Of a stretch of 64,000 nt of DNA, positions 33,251 through 44,100 are shown piece after piece. Origin of the DNA: Trichopria drosophilae (Eukaryota > Arthropoda > Insecta > Hymenoptera > Diapriidae); NCBI GenBank assembly GCA_030407085.1, contig CM059586.1, positions 18,494,001 through 18,558,000 on the forward strand, in the 5' to 3' direction. The notes beneath the pieces were generated by a model. That model was not told where the DNA came from. It ran no database searches and was given only the letters and a program-made list of their open reading frames with translations. Made by a program: the position numbers and the translations under genes. The first letter of the stretch is position 1. Each line of letters opens with the position of its first letter.

Positions 33251-36200
33251 ATGTATTCACTTTTTATTCTGTTTTTCGTCGTTAGCGGTAAGAAAAGTTC
33301 AATAATTACTTAGAATTAATTTGTACACATTACATGACAATTCGACACAAAAAAAAATCTATAAATCTTTTTAACTATAATGCAATACATAATTTCTTTT
33401 CTCATTTTTATTTTCTCATTATCTTTCCTTTAACTTAAAAAATATGGCAAAGTGAAAGAATCAACGATACAATAATTTAACTGTAGTATCTTATATTCAA
33501 TAATTAATCACGAAATATCATTTATTAAAATGTGATTTCACATTATTTCTTTCAGGGGCACACTAAACTATTTTTTTAAATCATGTAGGTAGTCTAGGTA
33601 CCTTCGAAGTCGTTGATCATGATCCTGTGGTCAAATTTGCAAAATTCAAAATGGTGGATCAAATATGGCGGACGAATATTTTATATATCGATCGAAATAC
33701 ATTCATAAATGCAGGCTTGACAAATAATAATGAATAAACACTAAACAATCTTTTACGGCATGATGAGATTCTAGACATAGCACCTAGAGTATTTTTTTTT
33801 GTCGGAAATTTTCGAAGATTTTTTGTAAATTCCTGCGTTTTTAAAATAACACTATTGGTACCGAATTCTTTGGTTATTTGTATTTTATTAAAATATTTCT
33901 TGTCATGTAATCATCGTCCCTCACAGAACCCAACTTTATGACAAGATTACACAAAAATTACAACCTTGATATTGAAATGAAAGACTATAATAATATTAAA
34001 TAAGATTCCTTGCAGCGTACCTAAAGTCTAAATTTAAAAATACTCCAAATTCTACTCGAAATTTTAAATGGAAATAACAAATTCCAGATGTCATATTAAA
34101 TTTCAAATTCTGAAATAACATGTAACAACTCAACAGTTGAAAATTTCGCAGGTGTTGTTACCGCAATCAATCTACCGATATCACTACAAAATGAGCAAGG
34201 AGAAGCTGTTCAAGGAATTTTATACGAGGCCTCGATCTTGGACATGTTGGTAAATCCATCAGCAGGAGGAAACGATCGGCCTTTGGTCACAGAATTTTTG
34301 AAACCCCAATTAATGGTGGAAGAAGACGTGAAATTCCTTCTTTATACCAATGAAAATCCTACTGAATCTTTTTTATTAAATATGGATGACATTAATAATT
34401 TGAACTCATCATCGTTTAACGCATCATATCCAACAAAGGTCATTATTCACGGCTGGAATGATATGGGAAGCAGTCCTTGGATTCGTGAGTTTATAAACGA
34501 TTATTTAAAACTCAAAGAATTTAACATCATCGTCGTTGATTGGACTGCTGGATCTTTAAAAGAATATTTTGTGTCTCAAAGAGTCACCACCAAGGTACGT
34601 TAAGTATTCTTAGTTTTATTCTAGCAAAATTAAATTATCACTGTCTCACGACAAATATTTATTAAGCAACTGGAGTTTAATAAAATTTAGAAGAAATTCT
34701 CGACCGTTTAGTTAATAAAATTAACAATAGGAATGTTTCGTGGTATATTGGGCACTTAGAATTCAAAAAATCGTTACAATTCGTTTTTCCCATGAAAGTA
34801 CAAGTCTTCACGAAAAAATGGTCACCCCATTGGCTCCGTAGGACTATCCCATTTATTGAAAAAATGATATATCTCGCTTAATTTTTAATATTTTGCAAAT
34901 TTCCAAAACAGTACATTTTCAGGCTTCCAAAAACTACATTTGTGGTGAATATCAAGTCGTTATTTCAAAAATTCAAACAGTTATTGCATAAACAAAAATT
35001 GTTGTTTTTTTTTATTGTTTTTTCGATTTATCTCAAAAAGTAACAGACCAATCGAGATGACACATAGGATACATAGGATAAAAAAAAGATCTTTTTAATA
35101 CCTGCAACATTCTCATTTAACTTTTCGTTCTAGGAGATACAATTTATCTATTAATTAAAAAAAAAAACATATTTTCGAGGTTTACGATTTTTTTAGGCCA
35201 ACTTCGCCGTTGGGCCGTTAGGGGGAAAAACACTAGCTTTTTTGGAATTTATTTTCCTACGCGACTATATTTTTTCTTCCTGTTTGCTTTTTTTGGGAGC
35301 ATTCATAACTATTGATTGGACTACCCCTGTATTAAATCCTTCACTGATGAGGTCGTCTATAGACGTCCAAATAAAAGCGGTAGACGTCATATCAATATAT
35401 TTGAAAGGACTCAACCAATCGTCTTGTAATTTGTAACTACGGGGTTTTTTAATTCAAATTTGAGATCAAAATTTCATAAATCAAAATGTTCGATCCCATA
35501 TGACCATCGAAACAGCATAAACGTTTTTTAACTTCCGCAATGTTTAGTACTCTTAGGTTTTTTGGGTCGCTGAATTCAAATTTGAGGTCAAATTTTCAAA
35601 ATTCAAAATGGCTGATCCTTCATAGCGGTGAAAAACATAAAATTTCTTTTAATTTCTTAATGTTCAGTATTATATTTGGAAAGACCAAAATTTCGGGGTT
35701 TTGATTTTCGGAACTTTGTTCCCCGGCCTGTCGATTTTTATCGAGTGTAATAAGTACAGTATTTTTTGAAGATTTTTCAAAATTCAAGATATATCCCCGA
35801 CATTAGTTGGTGATAGTAAATCACGTCCTCGGAAGAAAGGTGGCACTAGGAGGCTTCAACGGTAGGATTCGACATTCCATTTTTTTTTGTTTTTTTATTA
35901 TATTTTATACATTTTTTGTGTGTTTGAAATTTTTTACACTCTTTTTACTTTTTTAATAAATATTTTATATTTTTTCATTATTATACATATTGTTGTGTAT
36001 TTTTATTTTTATTGTCAAAAATAATATTATTACAGTTTGTGCTCACTTTTTGCCCTCACTATCCGGTTTATATTCAAATTCAACGGCCCTAAAAACCTAA
36101 AAGTATATAGTAAATATTGCGGGAATTGAACAAAAAATTTAGCCGCGAAAGATAGTTTTGAATCCGTAATATTGAATACAGATTTATTCAAAGTTTATTT

Positions 36201-38078
36201 TTTGAAAGAAAACTATTTTGCATTGAAATGAATACGCTTAGATAGTTTTGAATCCGTAATTTTGAATACGGAGGCATTCAATATTTCGTTTTGAAGAAGG
36301 AAACTTTTTTTGGATTGAAATGAATACACTTGGATAGTTTTGAGTCCGTAATGTTGAATACGGATGTATTCAAAGTTTTGTTTTTGAAATACAACTTTTT
36401 TGGATTGCAATGAATACACTTGGATAGTTTTGAATCCGTAATGCTAAATACGGATGTATTTAAGATTTAATTTTTAAAAAGAAACCTTTTTTGGAACGAA
36501 TAGTATTGTATTTACATATTAAAATGGATTCACCGTTGACCAAAGTATGGATTCAGAATTTAATAATTGAATCCAATTCTATACAACTCTATCCAAATTC
36601 GATTGCTGGGAAGTAATGCTGAATGTCTTTGAATCCAAATAAGCATATCGAAACCATTCTCTGCGAATCCATATAAATCCAAAAATAATAATGTCGAATA
36701 CGACTAATGCTGAATGCCTCTGAATCCAAAAAGATGAATTCAAAACAGTCCCTGCGAATTCATTTGAATCCAAAATTAATAATGACGAAAATAAGTATTG
36801 CTGATTGCCTCTGAATCCACAGAGGCGAATTCAATCCGGTCTGCGCGAATCCATAAAAGGCATATCCAATCATGATAGTCAAAAAAGAAGCTTTTTTATA
36901 TTTTTTTTTTTCGAAAAAGAGTAGGAATTGAAAATGGGATTTACTTGGATCCCAGTAAACGAAAACGAATAGAAAGTTAAAAATACGAATTGAAATGAAT
37001 TCAAGTGAATTAAAATGAATTAAAACGCATGAAAACGATTAATTGAATCCACTTTTTAATTCATTTTAATTCGTATTTTTAACTTTCTATTCGTTTTCGT
37101 TTACTGGGATTGAAAGGCATTCGAAGGCATAGGTGAATCCAACGGAATCCCTTTAAAATTGGGAATTCGGGAGGAATCAACATGGGATACATTTGGATTG
37201 AAAGGCATTCGCAGGTATAGGAGTGAATCAAAATGAATCCATTTCAATCCATTTCAATCCAGGACAAATTACGAATTCGCAGGGATTCAAATTTTGAATC
37301 CCTCCGAAAACTTTTTCGATTGCTGGGTCCTTTCAATTTTTCAAATATCACGACGCCAAATTCAATGCTTAGAAAAATGTACTCGAACTATTAACAATTT
37401 TCTTTCAACACTGACGAATATTTTTCTTTATTTTTTAAGGTTGGGATATATTTAGCAAATCTATTGAAATTTCTGGAACAACATGGATCATTAGTCCTAT
37501 CAGACGTACACATGTTAGGTCACAGCCTTGGAGCCCATGTCGCTGCTCAAGCAGGAAGTAATACTTACGGAAACATAGGTCGCATTACTGCCATGGATCC
37601 AGCTCGACCAGGATTCGAAGTCCCTTTTCTCAAAGATCCGAAAGAAAGGTTGGATCCAACCGATGCCAAATTTGTGGACGTTATCCATACTTGCGCAGGA
37701 ACCCTTGGATTCGTTAAAGCCATTGGACACGTCGACTTCTACCCCAACGGAGGCACATTTCGCCAACCTGGCTGTCCAGTTTTGGTGATGCGTACGTAAT
37801 CAATATACAAACTTCATAATTGTACAAATATTTTATTCTTTGGTATTATCGTAGAAAGCTGCAGCCACGAAAGAGCCTACCGATTTATGAAGGAATCGAT
37901 TTTAAACCCAGAAGCATTTCCCGCTGTGGAATGCAGCAGTTGGACGAATTTCAGAGCTAATAAATGCGAAGATAATTCCACGAGTGTTTTTATGGGCGAA
38001 CACGTAACTATGGAAGCCCGAAACTCTTTCTTCCTCGAAACAAATCCAACTTCGCCGTACGGGAAAGGAAATGTGTGA
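33251..38078 (+). CDS. Secreted lipase, pancreatic-lipase/PLA1 family
   Basis: Neutral lipase or phospholipase A1, expected to be secreted. Exons: 33251-33287 (hydrophobic signal segment MYSLFILFFVVS), about 34153-34594, 37440-37791 and 37855-38078. The catalytic triad is present: Ser in HMLGHSLGAH, Asp in AMDPARPGF and His in CSHERAYRF. The lid between the two flanking cysteines (GCPVLVMQSC) is only a few residues, as in PLA1-like insect lipases, and the C-terminal PLAT domain of vertebrate pancreatic lipase is absent. Oddity: with the strong acceptor at 34152 the frame hits a stop, and the frame of the rest of exon 2 is closed by a TGA at 34193-34195. Either exon 2 begins at a weak AG at 34196, or one base is missing near 34197-34202. 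All later exons are intact. Confidence 0.85.
34595..37439. repeat. Lipase intron 2, repeat content
   Basis: No gene. At 35440-35650 there are copies of the AAAATGGCTGATCC dispersed repeat. From 36180 to 37330 the sequence consists mainly of degenerate TTGAATCC/GGATTCAA words with spacing of roughly 60 bases, typical of the word-iterated elements. It contains a complete small member at 36951-37108. A short open frame at 35242-35436 has no recognisable similarity. Confidence 0.55.
36951..37108. mobile_element. 158-bp foldback CCCAGTAAACGAAAACG, AT flanks
   Basis: Begins CCCAGTAAACGAAAACGAAT and ends with its exact complement. Flanked by AT on both sides (36949-36950, 37109-37110). Confidence 0.8.
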
Positions 38079-38104
38079 TTTTGGAAACATTAATAGAAAT
38101 AATT

Positions 38105-38110
38105 AATAAA
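38105..38110 (+). terminator. Polyadenylation signal of the lipase gene
   Basis: AATAAA, 27 bases after the stop codon, giving a very short 3' UTR. It lies in the left arm of the inverted repeat 38096-39890. Confidence 0.5.
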
Positions 38111-39567
38111 TAAATTCTTTTTAAAAACCATGTTTTTATAAATGGACTAAAAGGATAAAATAATTTTTCCCATCCACACAGGTCACTAATACCATGGCGA
38201 AATAAATACGCAATAATTTTTCATTTTATTAGGAAATAAAATATTTGTAAGACTTAACCCATTAAGTCCCGAAAATGCAAAATTTGTATCTTACATTACT
38301 CATATTGTATTTTACATTACACTCTATATTGTTTGAGCTCGGGAAACTTTGTGAAAAAGTAAGAAAATCTGTTGGAAAATATCCCACTCTATATATTTTC
38401 GGGTACGCTTTACACGATAGAATGGTTTAAAATTTCAAAACCCTTGATTTTCAATCGTTGATTAATAATTTAAAAAAAAAATAGGATTTTTTTTATGAAA
38501 AATTTTTATTTAATCCAAAATTTGAGTGGGAAGGAACTTTTTTATACTGTCGCAAATATGCACAACATTGCACAAAACATCTAAACTTTTCAACCAGCTT
38601 TGGTTTTTTATCGTACGATTTTTTTTAACAAAATGGCGGCCAAAAAACGAAAGCTAAAAATCAAACTTTCATTTCAGTACTTGTTTTGAGTTTTTTTTCA
38701 TTGCAATCGTGTAAATTATTCAATTATTTCAGTAAAAATGTACTTTAATATAATATATTTTTTTAAAATAACTATAAAGGGTTAAATATGAAAAATAATG
38801 TTTTTAAGGTTTTAACAAATCGTTTTTTACGGTTTCTCGTCATTATTGGAACATGAACTAATGTAATAATCTGAATATCGTTGAGGTTCGAAATTTTGGT
38901 TTGCATTTTGATTTTTTCAGAACAAATCTTAGTGAATCGAGTAAACCTAATCATTTTTCAATTTTCATCTCCTAGCTGTTATTTTTTATTCTCGAAGAAC
39001 GATGCCTGATACTTACCACGTGGAGGTCGATGAATTCAAGTTTTTTTTTTATATTTTTGTAAAACCGTAAAAACATTACTTTTCATATATTTTTTATAGT
39101 TATTTTTATAAATAATTTTATACTTAAGTATATTTTTAATGAAAAAATTGAATAATTTACACGACTCCAATGAAAGAACGTCAAAACAAGTACTAAATTG
39201 AAAGTTTGATTTTTAGCTTTCGTTTTTTTGTCCGCCATTTTATTTAAAAAAATCATACGATAAAAAACCAAAGCTGGTTGAAAAGTTTAGACGTTTTGTG
39301 CAATTTTGTGCATATTTGCGACAGTAAAATAAATTTCCTTTCCTCTCAAATTTTTTATTAACAAAAAATCATATTTTATTTTTAAAATTGTTAATCAACA
39401 AATAAAAACCAAAGTTTTTAACATTTTAACCCATTCTATCGTGTAGAGCGTACCCGAAAATAGCACGGTTGGATATTTTCTAAAAGATTTTCTTACTTTT
39501 TCACAAAGTTTCCTGAGCTCAAATGTATGATACAAATTTTGCAGGTTTTTGGGACTTAATGGGTTAA

Positions 39568-39719
39568 AATGGAAAACGTGAGGTGCAATAGAGGTAACAG
39601 AAATGACTCCTCGACGAATAATAACAATGAGAAACTTATGCTTAAATGAACAATATGACACGCTAGTTTAGACATGCTAGTCATGTCTGTTACCTCTATT
39701 GCGCCCCACGTTTTCCATT
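39568..39719. mobile_element. 152-bp palindrome AATGGAAAACGTG between TTAA sites
   Basis: Ends AATGGAAAACGTG and its complement, bounded by TTAA at 39564-39567 and 39720-39723. The uninterrupted left arm at 38256-38259 has a single TTAA, so the TTAA is a target duplication. Confidence 0.65.
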
Positions 39720-39942
39720 TTAAGTCTTACAAATATTTTATTTCCTAATAAAATGAAAAATTATTGCGTATTTATTTCGGCATGGTATTAGTGACCTAAA
39801 ATTATTTTATCCTCTTTAGTCCCGTTATAAAAACGTGGTTTTTAAAAAGAATTTTTTATTTATTAATTATTTTCTGCTTTTTAGTTTTAATAGGTGAAAT
39901 TTTACAATCGATTTTAAACTATTACATTTATAAACAATCTGA

Positions 39943-40222
39943 AAAGAGCAGTTTCAAAATGAAAAGAATATGCAAGTGGTTTTAGATGACAGGCTCCTCT
40001 GGTGGCTTACACCGTCTAGAATTGTTGAGAATCTTGATGAGGTTTTCTTACGCCAGAATCCGTGAGCTGTTGCAGCACTTATATATGACACTACTGCTCC
40101 AGTTGCCGTCGTGGATGAGTATATTCGCTATGTTAAGTGTCATGGTGGCGCCGCCTGGTGGCCAAAGTTCGAAACTTTGAGTACTCCTCGAAGCCTTATT
40201 ACTGCTAAATGTCAAATGTGAA
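39943..40222 (+). pseudogene. Unrecognised coding remnant with one in-frame stop
   Basis: One frame is open for about 93 codons apart from a single TGA. Before the TGA it contains MQVVLDDRLLWWLTPSRI and VENLDEVFLRQNP; after it, AVAALIYDTTAPVAVVDEYI and RYVKCHGGAAWW. The composition looks like real protein rather than random AT-rich translation, and part of it (RYVKCHGG to LSTPR) is present again, inverted, at 40745-40815. I do not recognise the family. It could be a broken gene, an exon, or transposon protein. Confidence 0.4.
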
Positions 40223-40815
40223 AAATATGAATGTAAGTGGGAAAAAAAACGTCCCACGTTGTTGTATCCCACTTCTGTCACATCTTTCACATCTGAAATT
40301 AAATAAAAAATATATGTGAAATACTTTGTAACTTTAAATGCAATATTGGAATTCAATGATCACAATGTTTACAATATGAACACGATGTAAATATTACTTT
40401 GTCAAATGAATAAGCAATGCGACACAATGCTTGCATCGTCCAGATTGCCCTGCTTTGCACGAACATTTGCAATCAATTTTACTGACATTATTTATTTTGT
40501 ATATAAGCGTAACTTCCTGCGGTGTTCCATTTAGATCACTGCTTTATAAACACAGAGCCATAATTTTTATTTCTTCTGTCGTTTCTGAGGTTATCCCTAC
40601 GAAGATGAGATGATTAGCTCGCATTACGTTCTCTCCTTCCACGTATTTGCGAGATCCACTTCCGACGTATTCTATTAATTCGCTTAAATTAATTAAGGAA
40701 TTCATCTTCCTTTCAAATCTTTTTTATCTCAGTTTAAATCGTGTCTCGAGGGGTACTCAAAGTTTCGAACTGTGGCCACCAGACGGCGCCACCATGACAC
40801 TTAACATAGCGAATA
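40122..40815. repeat. Inverted repeat with about 70-bp arms
   Basis: Arms 40122-40192 and 40745-40815 share TATTCGCTATGTTAAGTGTC and then GCCAAAGTTCGAAAC or GCCACAGTTCGAAAC. Both arms keep the same protein-like frame, so this looks like an inverted duplication of a coding segment rather than ordinary transposon ends. The broken SWIM gene lies between the arms. Confidence 0.6.
40394..40735 (-). pseudogene. SWIM zinc-finger protein fragment with a nonsense codon
   Basis: The - strand reads MNSLINLSELIEYVGS, then GENVMRANHLIFVGI, then a TAA (40544-40546) in the same frame, then VTLIYKINNVSKIDCKCSC and KAGQSGRCKHCVALLIH, ending at a stop (40394). CKCSC...CKH is the CxCxnCxH SWIM zinc finger. The arrangement resembles the multicopy SWIM-domain proteins found in many insect genomes, and SWIM fingers also occur in Mutator-like transposases. 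The internal stop and missing ends make it a pseudogene fragment. Confidence 0.6.
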
Positions 40816-41175
40816 GGCAAGGAAGATTTGCACAGGACAAACAGACATACAAGAATACGAGTTAATAAAAATGTGGTAAAATATACTTTTGAATCAGTGC
40901 TCATTTATTTATAAAAGATAATTGAACCGACAGCTGAACTAAAAATTGAAAACAAAGCTTCGAGTGTACTCAATTTTATAATTCGTATCAATCGTCAAAA
41001 CATTTCCTAAAAACCATAAATATTATAGTAGCAAAATAAAAGTGACGATAAATGCAAGCAACTCGTTGCTCCTGCGCCGACACCTGGCACAATTTACGTT
41101 TCAATTCTTTTTACAGTTGTCACCATCTTGTGTGTACATATTTATAGAAGCGTCCTTTCCGAATAGCTGCAAACT

Positions 41176-44100
41176 TCAGTGATACATATGCACCAAAACA
41201 CCAATAATCACAACGAGGATCGCTGTGACGAGGACACCGATGTAGAACAAAAAGTTGCTACTTTCGGAAGTTCTGGTCTGTTTCGTAATTTCTCTCACTT
41301 CTTTCTTCATGTCGTTGCGTATATAAAAATCTGCTGGGTCTACAAGAAAACTCGTTAATAAAATGTTAAGATTTCACAGTTTTGTTATACTCACCGACTT
41401 GAAGTTCCAATTCTTTTTGTACGCTACTTTCGTGTACCTCGACATCCAAAAGTTCTTGAAGCGATTGCAGAGCTTCTTGCGCACCTTCTCCAGGGAACAA
41501 ATAATCTGACAAAGTTACCCTGCTTTGTGGCAGCGCAACCATCGCTCGTCGAGGCGGTTCGTGCAAGGTCATATTTTCTGTTTTTAATATTATTTTAATT
41601 TAATTTTCCCAATTTTGTAATATCTAAGAAGTTTTATTAGTTATGTATTCTGTTTATCTACACTTTTGAATACTTTAAAACTTGTTTAACCTACCTTCGG
41701 GAGAACCAGTCTCATCTTCGATTAAACTATCCCAATGCATTTCCAATCGACTTGCTAGCGACCTCATAATATCTTCTTTTACCGCTGAAGTCGCTTCTTC
41801 GATCGTTGCTTTTTGATGTACGAACGTTCTGCTCACAAGCTGACCAACCATTCTCATCGACGCGCTACAGGACAATACTTTTATACCAGATTTCGTGTTG
41901 CTTGATAACTGTAAGTTTCAACGATTGTTACGAATAAATAAGTAAAATTATTACAAATAAAAAACTTACGCATGGAATGTATACACCAACTTCAAGAGCC
42001 CTCTCCGAATCTTTCGATCCGTCGCTATTTTTTGAATCCTTTTTAGATTTTTTTGAGACTTTGCCGATTGATTCGATCATATCGTGCTTGTCTCGTGCTT
42101 CACCTTCAATTACGACTAATGATGAACTCATTGTATCGAAGAGTCGTTTCAAAATATTCTGTGAATAATTGGGAATCATTCATAAAATAAATTACTTTCA
42201 TTATCTTATATAATTGTTAACATTACTTGTAAGTGGTGCTTTAAAGATGCAGGATCTTTTTCTTCTGATATTGGAAACACATGATCCAAATCGATCAGTG
42301 CTTCTAACTGATACCATTTTGTAGCTTTCTGTTGAAATTTCCATTCGGCAGGCTTCAATGCAGCGTTATTGTTTTCCAGAGACTTGCAAGCATATCTGAA
42401 ATTTATGTAATACAAAGATTTCTGAAATAAAGAATTATTTAATATACGTACTTTTCTGTGAGACTGTTGAAGTTTAGAATTAAATTATCTTGATTATTGT
42501 TGCCTCTGAGGTAAGTATTTGAAGCTATACTCTTGCGAATTGCTGATATGATTGATTTTAATTTACGTACGCAGTTGTCGTCATTCAAACTGTCTCCAGG
42601 TCCAACAACAAAAATTCCAAGTACCCACATACCACCCGGTAACATTCGTGTTACCTGAAATTGATAAATGTATTTTATCTTCTTGATTTGAAGGAAGAAT
42701 ATTAAAATGCGTGAGAAAATTACATGTTTCGCGTGATCTGCCATCCAGTTTTCATTTATATCGTTAATGGACTCGAGGTACTTTATTGATTCATTGTGAA
42801 CATCTAAAGGTGAGCCAATTAGCGGCTCTTCGACAACATCTTTAGCCGCTGGTGGAGGAGTTCTGGTTAAGTGCACAACATAATCTTTTTGATCTGTATT
42901 CTAAAAAAGGTTCAAAAATATAAAAGAATTAATGATGATTGAAAAGTAAAATATGTGTATTCCGTCACTGGAGAAACTCAAATATAAAGTTGCAACTCGA
43001 CATTGCTACCCAGCAAACGAAAATTCATTGAAGATCCATTGAAATTCGTAAGCAGTTGAAATCAACACTAGGCTTTACGAATGAAAGTCCCGCGATCGGT
43101 GTAAACTTTGTTATGTAATATTCTAATGTAATAGTTTCAAAGTGACAGTTTATCGTAATCACGTGTTCTGCAACATCTCTCTTTTCGCCCGAAGTTTTTT
43201 TAAACAAAATCGAGATGAAACGACCTAAAACTTATGCATCACACACTAAGATATGTAATTTCGCGTTGTAATTGCCACTTATATTCGGTGAGACAATGTT
43301 TTTTCAATAGTTGTAAATTTGTGATTGTGAATAGTGAATTTTATATTTTTTACATTTTATTATTTATGTTATCAAAGATTCTGAAGATGGCCCATATGGA
43401 GGCCGAAACGTATTTTATGTGGAGTTTTATTTAATACCAACATCCAAAAAAGGTAAAAGGACCGCACATCCAGAGAAACATTTCAACTGTTTACTAATTT
43501 AAATCATCGGTCAAGAAGCTAGAAAATTTTAAATATGGTATCCATTGATTCACCCCTGCAGACACAGAAAGTAACAATTATGTAACATTTACATAATGGT
43601 TACATTGTTACATAGCTGTTACATAACTATTACTTTTGTGTTTGCTGGGACTGCATCACTTCTGAATTCGTTTTCTTAGCTTCTGCAATGAATTTCAATG
43701 AGAAAATGTGTTTCAGTGATTTTCAATGGTTAATAGCTTATAAAAAGTTGTTCGATTTAATGATTTTGAATGGGAAAATAGTGGAATGAAGAAATGATTT
43801 CGTTGAATGAATTTCAATTCAAAAGTGCAAATAGAACAATTGCAAGTTGCATGAATTTCAATGGAAAAATAGTTATATTTGCTGCGAATGAATTTCAATG
43901 GATAGTTAATTACACAGGCCTGCAAAATTTGGGTCAGTTCTGTAACAAAAAAAGGGGAAGGTGATTCTGATAGGATTTTTGACGTAGAAAACGAATCCGA
44001 CCTTCAAAATGGCCCAACACGTCAGGATTTCTTGTAATATTGGCTTAAATGGCCCAAAAATGGCCATTTTTCGGAATTTGTTTTGGGTAACCACATTTTT

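Larger units (their letters stand above)
38096..39890. repeat. Inverted duplication of the lipase 3' flank with nested elements
   Basis: The 3' flank of the lipase (38096-38259) reappears inverted at 39720-39890 with about 90% identity. Between them lies a TTAA-bounded segment with ends CCCATTAAGTCCCG (38260) and the complement GGGACTTAATGGG (ending 39563), which looks like a piggyBac-type non-autonomous element with long arms. A 152-bp palindrome (39568-39719) is inserted next to it. No coding region. Confidence 0.7.

Noticed and set aside
35336..35375. CTGATGAGG followed by a hairpin, resembling a second hammerhead
   Set aside because: The position after stem II reads CAAA instead of the required GAAA, and I found no stem I or cleavage triplet.
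35242..35436. Open frame of 64 codons in lipase intron 2
   Set aside because: No recognisable similarity, no splice sites that would join it to the lipase, and AT-rich composition like the surrounding intron.
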